Assembly (NCBI RefSeq): GCF_002443295.1
Contig: NZ_BAOS01000001.1
Location: 124,001 to 188,000, forward strand
Direction: 5' to 3'
DNA length: 64,000 nucleotides
Origin: Candidatus Scalindua japonica
GTDB lineage: Bacteria; Planctomycetota; Brocadiia; Brocadiales; Scalinduaceae
The translations under genes and the position numbers were made by a program. Positions 35,831 through 46,364 of the stretch are shown here, in pieces. Below the pieces are notes generated by a model. That model searched no databases. It was given only the letters and a program-made list of their open reading frames with translations, and was not told the origin of the DNA. How positions within the stretch are numbered: the first letter of the stretch is position 1; each line of letters starts with the position of its first letter.

Positions 35831-35847
35831 GGACTGATTAATAATAA

Positions 35848-37308
35848 ATGTCAAAATCTTACCTTGCAAAAGGAAGCTTTTTTTTATTTGCCGGAATGGT
35901 ATTTAACATGGTTATTGGCTATGTAAATACTGTGTTGGTTCTGGGGTTTGTTGAAGTTTCTCTATACGGTACAATAATTTTTCTGATTACCATTATGGAG
36001 GTGATCGCGGCAATTTCCCGGCAGGGAATGCATGTGGCGGTAACTAAGTATATTTCAGAATATGTTGGAAAAGGGGATAAAGGTACTGCAAAAAAAATAT
36101 TTAATGATTCTAAGTGGTTCGTTATCTTTGTCGCAATAGTACTAACTGTCGTTTCTCCATTTATTTATAAACTCTTATTACCTCATAAGATAATAAGTCA
36201 CATAAGTTATCCATTATTTTTAATTTGTTTTATTCCATGTGTTTTTCTTAATCCGCTTCTGATTTTAAACCAGAATGGTTTTATGGGCTTAAGATTAAGC
36301 GCGTTAAGCTCAATTACGGGTTTCTTTCTTCAGCCAGTTTTTAGAATAATATGCATCTTATCAATATTGGCTATCTTGCCAACTATTACAGGGTTGATAT
36401 ATGTACAAATTGTTCCTCTGGTACTTGCTTATCTTATATCCGAGATACTAATTAATAACAAGGATTTTGGTTTCACGTTACCATCTTTTAAGCATACTAA
36501 ATTGCTTTATAAATTTTCTGCTCCCTTGATAGGAACTGAGCTGTTAATGTTGTCAATTGATAAGATGGATAAGGTTTTTCTGGGTTATATGGCTACCACT
36601 GAATCTGTTGGAATATATAATGTAGCAAGCAAAATTGCTTTCATTGTGGTTATACCTTTTTGGGCAGGAGCACAGGTGTTGGCACCACTTTTTTCTGAAT
36701 ATTGGTCCAAAAACCAGATTAAACAACTTAATGAAATATACAAATATTCTTCCTATCTATTTTTATTTATAGCAGGTTCGGTTGTGATTTTTTTATGGAT
36801 AAATATCAAATTAATATTAGGGGTTTTTGGTGAACAATTTGTTAATAATGAAGCGGTAGTAGTAACAACAATTTTAAGTTTAAGTCTTTTTTTAACAATT
36901 TTACCTGGCTGCTTTTCTCAGTTAATAAGAATGTCCGGGAAAACGTATCTTTCTACTATAAATACTTTTTTAATAGGTTCTTTAAATTTTGTATTAAATT
37001 ATTTCTTGATTCCAGAATATGGAATGCTTGGGGCAGCCATTGCGACTGCAACTGCTGTTTTATGTGGTCACTTAAACGGATTCATTATTTTAAAATTTAT
37101 TTATAAAGGTACCGTTTCTCCCTTCAGCTATAATTATTTTCTTGTATTAGCAACGATCTCAGGTGTAAGTATTTTAGTTTATTATTCACCGAATTTGATT
37201 TTGGATAATGTATTGGCCTTTTTCATAATGTCACTGATTGGATATGTGATGTTTAGAAGTGAATTAAGTAAGGTAATGGTGAAATTGAGGGCTCGTATCA
37301 ATTTATAA
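35848..37308 (+). CDS. Wzx-like flippase (MATE/MVF superfamily)
   Basis: A 486-residue membrane protein with about 12-14 helices and few charged residues except in short loops. The start SKSYLAKGSFFLFAGMVFNMVIGY and ISRQGMHVAVTKYISEY are typical of polysaccharide biosynthesis flippases. It would flip lipid-linked repeat units across the inner membrane for the Wzy-like polymerase at 33158. The ATG follows the frameshifted radical SAM gene by 17 bp; its ribosome site is weak (AAGGA, distant). Confidence 0.93.
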   Translation: MSKSYLAKGSFFLFAGMVFNMVIGYVNTVLVLGFVEVSLYGTIIFLITIMEVIAAISRQGMHVAVTKYISEYVGKGDKGTAKKIFNDSKWFVIFVAIVLTVVSPFIYKLLLPHKIISHISYPLFLICFIPCVFLNPLLILNQNGFMGLRLSALSSITGFFLQPVFRIICILSILAILPTITGLIYVQIVPLVLAYLISEILINNKDFGFTLPSFKHTKLLYKFSAPLIGTELLMLSIDKMDKVFLGYMATTESVGIYNVASKIAFIVVIPFWAGAQVLAPLFSEYWSKNQIKQLNEIYKYSSYLFLFIAGSVVIFLWINIKLILGVFGEQFVNNEAVVVTTILSLSLFLTILPGCFSQLIRMSGKTYLSTINTFLIGSLNFVLNYFLIPEYGMLGAAIATATAVLCGHLNGFIILKFIYKGTVSPFSYNYFLVLATISGVSILVYYSPNLILDNVLAFFIMSLIGYVMFRSELSKVMVKLRARINL

Positions 37309-37400
37309 CAGAATTAATTTAGCTCGAACACAACTTTTCGGATTTTTTTAAAAATTAATTTGGATTCAAGACGTTTCAATAACATCTGGAATTATTTTAT

Positions 37401-38366
37401 ATGTTACCATTATATCTTTTAAGCATACCCCGCTCTGGTTCTACTCTTGCACAACGAATTCTTGCGTCACATAAGGATGTTGTTACCGTTGCTGAGCCGT
37501 GGTTATTGATTCCCTATCTTTATACATTGAAGAAAAAAGGTGTTTACGCGGAGTATAGCCATAAGATATTATCAGAAGCACTTGAAGACTTTTTCCACTA
37601 TTTACCAAATGGCAAAGACGATTATTTACATAGCATAAGAGAGTTTACGCTCGGTCTTTACCGTAAGGCAGCAAAAATTGAGGTAAAGTATTTCTTAGAT
37701 AAAAGTCCTCGTTACCATTTAGTTGTGGAGGATATCATTACTCTTTTTCCGGAAGGGAAATTTATATTTCTTTGGCGTAATCCTCTGGCGGTAGCCGCAT
37801 CTGTCCTTAATTGGTCTGATGGAAAGTGGAATTTTCATTTTCAAATTGATCTTTTTAAGGGTCTGGCAAATTTGATTGCAGCTTATGATGCACATTCCAA
37901 TTTAGCTATTAGTGTGCGTTATGAAGATCTGCTTATTAATCCACGGGATGAATGGGAGAGGATATTAAATTATTTAGACCTTCCATTTGATCCTGACTTA
38001 TTGTCTAGATTCAGCGATGTTCAGCTTAGAGGAAGAATGGGTGATCCTCATGTTTCTCATGCAGTATACCAGGATGTTAGTACAGAGCCTTTGGATAAAT
38101 GGAAGAATGTTCTGAGAAATCCCTTTCGAAAGGCCTGGTGCAGACGATATTTACGATGGATTGGTGCGGAACGGCTTAATGTGATGGGTTATAATTTAGA
38201 CGAACTTTTAAACACGCTCAATTCCATACCTTCCAGTCCGCGATATCTTGTTTCGGATATAATGCATTTTGTGTTTGGGTTTATCTATTATAATTTGGAT
38301 ATAAGGATTGTAATACATAAGTTACGTGCTTTTTACACCTGGTTTCGTATGCACGGACATACTTAA
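37401..38366 (+). CDS. PAPS-dependent sulfotransferase
   Basis: A 321-residue cytosolic sulfotransferase. The 5'-phosphosulfate loop is LLSIPRSGSTLAQRIL near the N-terminus; the 3'-phosphate site is FIFLWRNPLAVAASVL with the conserved Arg; VRYEDLLINP is the third family block. It transfers sulfate from PAPS to a hydroxyl group, here presumably on a sugar of the polymer. Its presence in the EPS run suggests a sulfated polysaccharide, as expected for a marine or brackish organism. That is inference. Confidence 0.93.
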   Translation: MLPLYLLSIPRSGSTLAQRILASHKDVVTVAEPWLLIPYLYTLKKKGVYAEYSHKILSEALEDFFHYLPNGKDDYLHSIREFTLGLYRKAAKIEVKYFLDKSPRYHLVVEDIITLFPEGKFIFLWRNPLAVAASVLNWSDGKWNFHFQIDLFKGLANLIAAYDAHSNLAISVRYEDLLINPRDEWERILNYLDLPFDPDLLSRFSDVQLRGRMGDPHVSHAVYQDVSTEPLDKWKNVLRNPFRKAWCRRYLRWIGAERLNVMGYNLDELLNTLNSIPSSPRYLVSDIMHFVFGFIYYNLDIRIVIHKLRAFYTWFRMHGHT

Positions 38367-38393
38367 TAAATTTATCAATCAAGAAATAAATTC

Positions 38394-39653
38394 ATGAATA
38401 TCTTAATTGTTTCTCCATTTTTTCCTCTTCCCCTTTCATCGGGTGGACATACAAGATTATTTAATATCATCAAACACCTCTCGTATCGCCATGTTGTGGA
38501 TTTAATTTCTCCTATCACAGAAAAGGAGAAGAATCATGTACAGGAGCTTTCCGGGTTTTGCAGAAATATAGTAACGATTAATATTGATAATCTCTATGTT
38601 AGAGAGAAAGGTTATTTTTTCAGGATTAATAACTACCTCCGATTATTTAACAGAATATATTGTTTCTTTAAAGGTGTTCCGATGGAAATATCAGGTTTTT
38701 ATTATCTCGAAATGCAGAAAAAATTAATTAATCTTTTGAAAAATAACAACTATAATATTGTACAGGTTGAGTTGCCTAAAATGGCACAGAATTTTGATAA
38801 ATCATTTTATAAAGAAAATCGTTCACTTAAGATTCTTGTTGATTACGACATTTCTTTCATCCCCTATTTAAGAAATTATCACTGTGAGAAGAAAAAGTTT
38901 TTGAAATTAAAAAAATATATTGATTACAGAATGCATAGATTTTTTGCCTTAAAAACCTGGAATCAGTTTGATAGACTTGTCGTCATGTCAGAGGTTGATA
39001 GAAGGAAAGTAAATGATATATTGCCGGAGCTCTCTGTACATGTGATACCGAACGGTGTGGATCTTGCCAGTTTCAGGCCTTTTCCAAAGGAAGAAGGAGA
39101 TAACAGGTTATTGTTTTTGGGAGGTGCAGGACACTTTCCCAATGTTGATGCGCTTTTTTATTTTTTAAAGGAAATATTCCCAGAGATCAAGAAACGGATA
39201 AAAAAGTTCTCTGTGGTAGTTATTGGTGATTGTTGGAATAGATACTCTGATCAACTACCCCACGATGCATCAATAGAGTTTACTGGTTTTGTTAAAGATA
39301 TACGGCAGTATATCAACGATTCAACTGTTTTAATAACACCAATACGAATTGGTGGCGGCACAAGGCTGAAAATTGTAGAGGCTATGGCGTTGAAGGTCCC
39401 TGTTGTCTCTACCTCTGTTGGATGCGAAGGCTTTTCAGTTGAGGATGGACAACATATCTTACTGGCTGATAAACCAGATGATTTTGCTATAAAGGTTCAG
39501 GAAGTTTTCTCAAATAAACAATTGTATAATACATTGACAGAGAATGCCTATAAATTGGTAAAGGAAAATTATGGTTGGGACAAATTGGTATTAAAGTTGG
39601 AAGACATTTATGAGTATACAACAGAAGAAAGAAAAATGCAGAAAGCCGGTTAA
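38394..39653 (+). CDS. GT4-family glycosyltransferase
   Basis: A 419-residue GT-B fold glycosyltransferase. The N-terminal domain opens NILIVSPFFPLPLSSGGHTRLFNII. The C-terminal nucleotide-sugar domain has HVIPNGVDLASFRP, LLFLGGAGHFPNVDAL, VLITPIRIGGGTRLKIVEAMALKVPVVST and the EAMA Glu motif. It acts at the cytoplasmic face on lipid-linked intermediates. The next gene starts 44 bp before its stop, so translation is likely coupled. Confidence 0.94.
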   Translation: MNILIVSPFFPLPLSSGGHTRLFNIIKHLSYRHVVDLISPITEKEKNHVQELSGFCRNIVTINIDNLYVREKGYFFRINNYLRLFNRIYCFFKGVPMEISGFYYLEMQKKLINLLKNNNYNIVQVELPKMAQNFDKSFYKENRSLKILVDYDISFIPYLRNYHCEKKKFLKLKKYIDYRMHRFFALKTWNQFDRLVVMSEVDRRKVNDILPELSVHVIPNGVDLASFRPFPKEEGDNRLLFLGGAGHFPNVDALFYFLKEIFPEIKKRIKKFSVVVIGDCWNRYSDQLPHDASIEFTGFVKDIRQYINDSTVLITPIRIGGGTRLKIVEAMALKVPVVSTSVGCEGFSVEDGQHILLADKPDDFAIKVQEVFSNKQLYNTLTENAYKLVKENYGWDKLVLKLEDIYEYTTEERKMQKAG

Positions 39654-40626
39654 TGAAGTCATTACGACAGAGAACACAATAATTTCCATAGTCATTGTCA
39701 ATTATATGACAAAGGAGTTGTTAAGTGATTGTTTGAAGAGCATTTTCAGGGAGGATTATAAAAGAAATCAGATTATAGTCGTTGACAACAATTCAACTGA
39801 TGGAAGTGCGGAAATGGTTGAAGAAGATTACCCAACAGTACATCTTATAAAAAATAAAGAAAATGTTGGTTTTGCTAAGGCAAATAATATAGCAATCAAG
39901 CATGCCATAGGGGAATATATATTACTTTTGAATCCGGACACGGAACTCACTGACTCGACTATCGAAAAACTTGTTGGATTTATGGAAAAAGATACCAGTG
40001 TAAGTGCATGTGGATGTATGGTCTTATATCCTGACGGCAGGATCCAGATTTCCTGTGGTTATTTTCCGTCATTTTCATCTGCTTGTCTGGGAGGTCAATC
40101 AATTAATATGCTGTACAGGAAAATTTTTCCCAATAGTAATTTTCTTGGTGCGTGTGGAATTACCCCTGAGGCCCTGAACTCTATTCAAGAAGTAGAGACT
40201 CTCCTTGGAGCATGTGTTATGATAAGGAGAGAGGTATTGGAACAGGTTGGGCTTTTTGACGAAAATATGTTTCTGTATTTTGAGGAGTGTGACCTTTTTT
40301 ACAGGATAAGGAAGGCAGGGGGAAAAGTGATGTATACACCCGATACTAAAGTCATCCACCATGCGGGTGGGAGTAGTAATAAAAATATTTCCAAAGCGGT
40401 TATGTACTATCAAAATAGCCAGGAATATTATTTTATAAAAAACTATTCATTAAAAAATATAAAATTATTCAAGATGGCAATCATGATCAGCGCAATAATA
40501 AAAACCCCTTTCCTGTCTCTTATGTATGTATTCTGTAATAAGGATAGAAAGTTGGAACAGCGAAGAAAAATAGCCTGGCACTGGTACACGTTTCTCTATC
40601 AATTAAAAATGTTAATTTTACAGTAA
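39610..40626 (+). CDS. GT2-family glycosyltransferase (rhamnosyltransferase-like)
   Basis: A 338-residue GT-A fold enzyme. It has ISIVIVNYMTKELL, VVDNNSTDGS, the DxD-type LNPDTEL, and LGACVMIRREVLEQVGLFDENMFLYFEECDLFYRI, the block usual in WbbL-like transferases. The ATG at 39610, with GGAAG upstream, overlaps the previous gene by 44 bp. The C-terminal hydrophobic stretch (about 285-310) may bind the membrane. Sugar specificity is unknown. Confidence 0.93.
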   Translation: MSIQQKKEKCRKPVNEVITTENTIISIVIVNYMTKELLSDCLKSIFREDYKRNQIIVVDNNSTDGSAEMVEEDYPTVHLIKNKENVGFAKANNIAIKHAIGEYILLLNPDTELTDSTIEKLVGFMEKDTSVSACGCMVLYPDGRIQISCGYFPSFSSACLGGQSINMLYRKIFPNSNFLGACGITPEALNSIQEVETLLGACVMIRREVLEQVGLFDENMFLYFEECDLFYRIRKAGGKVMYTPDTKVIHHAGGSSNKNISKAVMYYQNSQEYYFIKNYSLKNIKLFKMAIMISAIIKTPFLSLMYVFCNKDRKLEQRRKIAWHWYTFLYQLKMLILQ

Positions 40627-40645
40627 AGTTTTTTTAAAAAATATT

Positions 40646-42145
40646 ATGAAGCTTATTATCATATATCCTGACATATTAAAAGGCGCGAACTGGTCCGGTT
40701 ACTATTACACGGGTGTTGGATACATTTCTGCTGCTGCGAAAAAAGCCGGTCATAATGTATCTTTAATGCATATTACCTGCACCCCGGACCAGCATGAATT
40801 CATGAATATGCTCAACAATATCATCTCCCCTGGCAATGAAGCTCTTATAGCATTTTCTGCTACAACAAACATGTTTGGCTTTGTAAAACTCTGGGCGTCA
40901 TGGATAAAAAAAGAATATAAAAATATTATTATTGTTGGAGGCGTACATCCTACCCTAAACCAGGAAGAAACAATCAGTGTAGAAGCTATAGATGCCATAT
41001 GTATAGGGGAGGGAGAGGCTCCTCTGGTTGAATTTATGGATGCATTAGAAAATGGGCGGGACATAACAGGCATACAGAATATATGGACCAAAGTCAATGG
41101 TAAGGTCTGTAAAAATCCTGGCAGGGAAAAAATAAAAGATCTCGATACTTTACCATTTCCTGATAGAGCGATCTTTGATTATAAGAATCTGGACCGTGAG
41201 AGAGAGGGAATTGGTGTCTTTATGGCATCGCGTGGGTGCCCATTTAACTGCTCTTACTGTTGCAACCACGCTATTATGAAAAGTATAGGCGCTTCGAAGG
41301 GATACCTGAGATTCAGGAGTGTTGATAATGTAATAAAAGAGATGAAGCAGGTAGTTCAAGATTATCCATTTATTAAATATATGCACTTCGATGATGATAT
41401 CCTTCCGATGAACAAAGATTGGTTTAAAGAATTCTCAGATAAATATTCAAAAGAGATTTCGTTACCATTTGAATGTAACATACGTCCAAACCTCATAGAT
41501 GAGAATACGATAAAACTTCTCAGCCATTCGGGATGCAGAACACTCAGGATAGGCCTTGAGAGTGGAAATTCTTTCATCAGAAACAAGATATTAAACCGAC
41601 ACCTTTCCGAAGATGAAATCGTCAGGGCCTCTATTATTTGTAAAGATGCGGGCATAAGGCTTTACACATTTAATATGGTGGGTATGCCATTTGAAGATAT
41701 GCCAGCAAGGCTGGATACTATAAAACTAAACGCTAGAATTAATTCAGATGAAGAACAGGTTTCGATCTTTTACCCTTATGAGAAGACAAAGCTGTTTGAT
41801 ATCTGTATGGAGCAGGGTCTTATCAGAAAAAAAGAAGTGACTGACCCATTCAAAGACACATCGTTATCTTTCAATCGAATTCAAAGGAATCAGATTATCT
41901 TTACGGCGTATTACTTTAATTTATTGGTGAGAAATTATAAATTCTACTTTAAATTACCAGAAAGTTTATCAAAAATAATTATTAAAATATCTGATGGGCT
42001 GTTCTCTTCCCGCATTATCGCGCTGACTGTTTTTCCAACTATGAATTCCTTTGTGAGGTTCTTGTCAAAGAATAAAAGGCTTGAAGAATTTGCAAGAAAG
42101 GTGAAACACACCATTTTAAATAGTAGTACAGTCACAGAGGAATAA
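40646..42145 (+). CDS. Cobalamin-binding-type radical SAM protein
   Basis: A 499-residue protein. The N-terminal B12-binding-like domain (1-150) includes YTGVGYISAAAKKAGHNV and IIVGGVHPTLNQEE. The radical SAM core starts with SRGCPFNCSYCCNH (CxxxCxxC cluster ligands) and has MHFDDDILPMNKDW and LRIGLESGN. A C-terminal extension with basic and hydrophobic residues follows. Relatives methylate unreactive carbons or phosphorus, or form rings. It lies within the glycosyltransferase run and ends 2 bp before the next gene. Substrate unknown: a sugar, the polyprenyl lipid or another lipid are all possible. Confidence 0.92.
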   Translation: MKLIIIYPDILKGANWSGYYYTGVGYISAAAKKAGHNVSLMHITCTPDQHEFMNMLNNIISPGNEALIAFSATTNMFGFVKLWASWIKKEYKNIIIVGGVHPTLNQEETISVEAIDAICIGEGEAPLVEFMDALENGRDITGIQNIWTKVNGKVCKNPGREKIKDLDTLPFPDRAIFDYKNLDREREGIGVFMASRGCPFNCSYCCNHAIMKSIGASKGYLRFRSVDNVIKEMKQVVQDYPFIKYMHFDDDILPMNKDWFKEFSDKYSKEISLPFECNIRPNLIDENTIKLLSHSGCRTLRIGLESGNSFIRNKILNRHLSEDEIVRASIICKDAGIRLYTFNMVGMPFEDMPARLDTIKLNARINSDEEQVSIFYPYEKTKLFDICMEQGLIRKKEVTDPFKDTSLSFNRIQRNQIIFTAYYFNLLVRNYKFYFKLPESLSKIIIKISDGLFSSRIIALTVFPTMNSFVRFLSKNKRLEEFARKVKHTILNSSTVTEE

Positions 42146-42147
42146 AA

Positions 42148-43299
42148 ATGAAGCCATTAAGGATCGGCATCAACGCGTTATTTCGTGGTAAACCTACAGG
42201 TGCTGCAAACTACATCATTAACCTGGTTAAGTATTTAGCGAAAATTGACCGGTACAATGAATACTATATTTTTGTTACCGATTCAAATAGAGGTTATTTT
42301 GATCTATCGCAGCATAATCAGCATGAAATATTGTGCTCAGTTAAAGCTGAAAGGCCCATCCTCAGAAGGGCATGGGAACAGATAATATTTCCATTTATTG
42401 TCAGTGAGCAGAAGTTGGACATTCTACACTGCCCTGTAAACGTTGTGCCAATCTTTTCCAGATGCAGGAATGTTGTTACTTTTCTGGATTGTCAGTACTT
42501 TCATGAATCATCGACAAATACATTTTTAAGAAAACTTTTTCATAATCTTTTCATGCGCAAGACATTAAAAAAAGCTGATATCATCATGACGATATCAAAC
42601 AGCATGAAAGAAGAAATTTTACATTATCTTGGTGACAACGATACTACTGTTTTTGTTACACACCTTGGGCAGGATTACAGCAGAACTAATGGCAGACATG
42701 TTGACCCGGAAAGAATTAAACGAGACCTGGGAATAACAAGAAAATATATCCTTTTTGTGGGTTTCCCACAGTACAGGAAGAACCTGACAGGATTACTGAA
42801 GGGATTTGCGAATGCCTGTAAAGAACTTCACGAACCTTATGATTTGATTATATGTGGTGATATTGAGACAAAAATAGAATCAGACTATCCTAACATTTTA
42901 AGGACAATCGATGAACTAAAGTTTAGAAAATATATAAAGTTTACCAACTATCTGGAAACTGATGATTTGCAGGACTTAATAACAGGAGCGGAGTTTTTTG
43001 CATTTCCCTCATTTTATGAAGGTTTTGGGCTTCCCGTCATAGAAGCAATGGCTTGCGGGACACCTGTTTTAGTGTCAGATATACCTGTAATGCGAGAAGT
43101 AGCCGGAGAAGCGGGAACGTATATTGATCCATATGATGTTGATGATATTTCAAGGGGTATATGTCAACTGCTTTTAGATAATGACCTCAGAGAGAAGTTG
43201 CGAATAAAGGGAAAACAAGTCGCATCTCAATTTACCTGGGAAAATACGGCAAGCAGGACCCTGAAGTGTTATCATCAAACGGTTAAAAAAGATACTTAG
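42148..43299 (+). CDS. GT4-family glycosyltransferase (mannosyltransferase-like)
   Basis: A 383-residue GT-B enzyme. The start, LRIGINALFRGKPTGAANYIINL, is typical of WbdA/MtfB-like mannosyltransferases. The donor domain has KYILFVGFPQYRKNLTGLLKGF, FFAFPSFYEGFGLPVIEAMACGTPVLVS and the conserved Glu in EGFGLPVIE. Ribosome site CAGAGG with the ATG directly after the previous stop. The sugar donor cannot be fixed from sequence. Confidence 0.94.
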   Translation: MKPLRIGINALFRGKPTGAANYIINLVKYLAKIDRYNEYYIFVTDSNRGYFDLSQHNQHEILCSVKAERPILRRAWEQIIFPFIVSEQKLDILHCPVNVVPIFSRCRNVVTFLDCQYFHESSTNTFLRKLFHNLFMRKTLKKADIIMTISNSMKEEILHYLGDNDTTVFVTHLGQDYSRTNGRHVDPERIKRDLGITRKYILFVGFPQYRKNLTGLLKGFANACKELHEPYDLIICGDIETKIESDYPNILRTIDELKFRKYIKFTNYLETDDLQDLITGAEFFAFPSFYEGFGLPVIEAMACGTPVLVSDIPVMREVAGEAGTYIDPYDVDDISRGICQLLLDNDLREKLRIKGKQVASQFTWENTASRTLKCYHQTVKKDT

Positions 43300-43327
43300 T
43301 GAGGAATATCCGGTTTAATAAATACTT

Positions 43328-44389
43328 ATGAATAAAGTAATCAGGAATATACAACTTTTCAGACGACATATAAGGTCTTTTTATAGACATAACACACCTG
43401 TAAAATTTGCAAACCTCTGTTCTTTATATTTTCATAGATGGACAAACAGGTCTGTATTAAGTGCGTATCCAATTGAAATAATAATTGATCCTATAAATGT
43501 ATGTGACTTGAAATGTCCCCTGTGTCCCACAGGCCAGAGGGTGAATACAAGACCATTGGGAAGTATGGCCTTTGAAAAGTATCAAAAAATAATTGACGAG
43601 CTTTCCAACTGGCTTTACAAGGTACGTTTTTATAGTTGGGGTGAGCCGCTCATGCATAAGGATATTTATAAGATGATAGCATACGCAACAGATAAGAATA
43701 TAGGTACTGAAATCAGCACAAATTTGAATGTATTTAAAGAGTCGGATGCCAAATCACTAATCGAGTCCGGTCTGGAAGTATTAATAGTTTCTCTTGACGG
43801 AGCAGACGAAAAGGTTTATTCCCATTACAGGGTAGGAGGAGACTTTTCTCGTGTAATCAATAATATCAGAGCTATAGTAAAAGAGAAAAAAAAGACGGGG
43901 GTGAAAAACCCTTTTATTGAAATACAATTTCTTGTTATGAGACATAACGAATTGCAAATTCCGAATATGAAGTTGTTGGCAAAAGAGCTTGGGGTTGATA
44001 GATTGAGGTTTGGTCCAGTAACCGTTAATATGAGAAATGAAGAAGATTTGGATTGGCTTCCTGAAGATGAAAAACTAAGCCGTTATTCCTATAGTGAAAA
44101 GAAAGATCAAATATATTCTGTTAGAAAAAAATGTGAATGGCTGTGGCGGAGCACAGTAATCAATTGGGATGGTACTGTATCTCCATGCTGTGTCTATGAA
44201 GGAGATAAGAGTGTGTTCGGGTCTTTAGCGGACAGTAAATTTGAAAAGTTATGGAATAATGAAAGTTATCGACAATCAAGAAGCGTGTTCACAAAACATC
44301 AGAAAGGAAATAATGGATTGAAAACAATATGTTCGCACTGTAGAGGAATTCCCAGAGCGACAAAGGAGAAACAGCATGGACTATATTAA
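43328..44389 (+). CDS. Radical SAM/SPASM protein
   Basis: A 353-residue protein with radical SAM motif CDLKCPLCPTG, YSWGEPLMHKDI (GGEP equivalent), ISTNLNV and SLDGADEKVYSHYR. A SPASM-type C-terminus has WDGTVSPCCVYEGDKSVFGSL, LWNNESYRQSR and CSHCRG, likely binding an auxiliary FeS cluster. It has no B12 domain. It overlaps the GT39-like gene downstream by 14 bp. Such proteins in glycan loci have been found as aminosugar or lipid-head modifying enzymes; the specific role is open. Confidence 0.92.
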   Translation: MNKVIRNIQLFRRHIRSFYRHNTPVKFANLCSLYFHRWTNRSVLSAYPIEIIIDPINVCDLKCPLCPTGQRVNTRPLGSMAFEKYQKIIDELSNWLYKVRFYSWGEPLMHKDIYKMIAYATDKNIGTEISTNLNVFKESDAKSLIESGLEVLIVSLDGADEKVYSHYRVGGDFSRVINNIRAIVKEKKKTGVKNPFIEIQFLVMRHNELQIPNMKLLAKELGVDRLRFGPVTVNMRNEEDLDWLPEDEKLSRYSYSEKKDQIYSVRKKCEWLWRSTVINWDGTVSPCCVYEGDKSVFGSLADSKFEKLWNNESYRQSRSVFTKHQKGNNGLKTICSHCRGIPRATKEKQHGLY

Positions 44390-46133
44390 GGATAATTCAT
44401 TTAAATATGGAACATTTCTCCTGGCAGGCATACTGTTGCTGGCATTTGTATTAAGGGTATGGGGTATATCATACGGTATGCCGTATCCATACAACCTGGA
44501 TGAAAAGTTTTTAGTCAATCATTCGCTTGCTTTTGGAACAGGTGATCTGAACCCTCATGTTTTTGATTGGCCAGGAACTCTTCTTATGTATGTATTGTTT
44601 GTTATCTTTGTGTTTTATTTTTTAGCGGGATACTTTACAGGCAATTTTATTTCTACCGAAGATTTTGCAATTTCATTTATATCCGACCCTACAAATTTTT
44701 ATCTTATATCACGCTGCTTTACCGTTCTAATCAGTACACTGACGGTGTATGTTACCTATTATATAGGTAAAAAAATCTATAATAGTAGGACTACAGGGCT
44801 GATCGCAGCACTTTTTCTTGCTGTTTCTCCTCTTGTAACCGGCATAGCCCATTTTACATTAACAGATACTCATCTTACATTAATACCAGTCCTCTCTTTT
44901 ATATACATTTATCAAATTGTAAAGGCAGGTAAATCAAAGTATTATTTTTTTTCAGGTCTACTAATGGGTTTGGGTATGTCAATAAAATATAATGCTGCTG
45001 CCTTGATTGTACCAATACTTACCGCACATATATTAAATGTAATACATAACAATCCGGGATTTCTGAAGATTGTTTTTCACAAAGGTATCTTACTTCTATT
45101 TTTTTCAGTAGTTCAGGGATTTATAGTTGGTTGTCCTTTTTCTATCATTGATTATTCTGCATTCTATCATGACATACTTTTCGATATTTCTCGTGTGACT
45201 GAAATGGGTAACATCAATGCCGAATATACATCACCTTTTATGTTTTATATAAAAGTGGCATTGGCAAAGGGTATTGGAATTGCCATTACAGTAATATGTT
45301 TTATTGGGGTTGTTTATGCAATCTATCGCAGAAATTCAGCAAACATTTTATCACTCAGTTTTATAATATTTTATTTTGCGTACATCAGCAGTTGGAAAGT
45401 ATCAATTGATAAATATTTATTGCCGATTATTCCTTTCATAATTATCAATGGGGCAATGTTCTTGACTTTCATATATAATAAGTACGCTTCTAACGTTAAA
45501 TACGGCCGTATATTTTTTGTAATTGGAATTTTTATCATTATAGCTTACCCATTAAAACGCTCTATTATAATTGATATTGCTTTAACTAATAGTGACACAA
45601 GAAGCCTTGCGAAGGAATGGATTGAAAATAATATACCTGGAGGTACGAAGATTGCCATTGATTCAGGGAGAGTTGACATCGCAAAATTCAGCCCACCAAT
45701 AAACGATACACCAGAAAATTATTATAATACATTTATTGTAAAGGCTAAGAGTGGAGACAACAAATATCTTAAATCTGGAGAGGAAATGTTTAACAAATAT
45801 TTTCAGCTTTTGAATAAAATACCTGTTAAGATAAGTTATCCATTAACCAGGATTGTTCTTAGCTCTTATGGTGAAATTGATAAAAATATAAGCCTTCAGC
45901 GTTTCATGGATAACGGAGTCAGATATGTCGTGGTAAGTAGTTATGCCTATGAAGGTTATTTGTCTGATACTTACAAAAGTAATCATCCTGAGGCTGCTGA
46001 ATATTATACTGAATTTTATCAGTCTATTAATGAAGAGTGTATCCTGATAAATGAGTTTCCATCAGAAGTTGGTAAAAGATTAGGTCCAACGATTAAGATT
46101 TATAAGATTCCCTATGAAGAATCAAAAAGGTGA
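44376..46133 (+). CDS. GT39/ArnT-like membrane glycosyltransferase
   Basis: A 585-residue protein with about eleven membrane helices in the first 400 residues and a soluble C-terminal domain. The first periplasmic loop carries the acidic motif YNLDEKFLVNHSLAFG, the expected catalytic Asp-Glu of the GT-C/PMT fold, and FTLTDTHLTL recurs in related enzymes. It would transfer a sugar from a polyprenyl-phosphate sugar, possibly one made by the DPM1-like enzyme at 51005. Ribosome site AAAGGAG; the start overlaps the previous gene. Confidence 0.9.
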   Translation: MDYIKDNSFKYGTFLLAGILLLAFVLRVWGISYGMPYPYNLDEKFLVNHSLAFGTGDLNPHVFDWPGTLLMYVLFVIFVFYFLAGYFTGNFISTEDFAISFISDPTNFYLISRCFTVLISTLTVYVTYYIGKKIYNSRTTGLIAALFLAVSPLVTGIAHFTLTDTHLTLIPVLSFIYIYQIVKAGKSKYYFFSGLLMGLGMSIKYNAAALIVPILTAHILNVIHNNPGFLKIVFHKGILLLFFSVVQGFIVGCPFSIIDYSAFYHDILFDISRVTEMGNINAEYTSPFMFYIKVALAKGIGIAITVICFIGVVYAIYRRNSANILSLSFIIFYFAYISSWKVSIDKYLLPIIPFIIINGAMFLTFIYNKYASNVKYGRIFFVIGIFIIIAYPLKRSIIIDIALTNSDTRSLAKEWIENNIPGGTKIAIDSGRVDIAKFSPPINDTPENYYNTFIVKAKSGDNKYLKSGEEMFNKYFQLLNKIPVKISYPLTRIVLSSYGEIDKNISLQRFMDNGVRYVVVSSYAYEGYLSDTYKSNHPEAAEYYTEFYQSINEECILINEFPSEVGKRLGPTIKIYKIPYEESKR

Positions 46134-46364
46134 GAAGAGAAACCAAATACCTGTTACATAAATATCGAGTCGCCAGTATGTAATGACGGTTATTTCAAAA
46201 AAACTTGCTTTGTATTATTTTGTATTAAGCAATAAATCACTTATGTGCAACAGGATAAAAGATCAAGGTCCTTTCGCTGATATATGAGCTGTATGTTTAC
46301 ACGGTTTATTCTGAAGATTTCTGTTTAAGATACTGGATTATTGGCAGGAAAAAAAATAGAGATA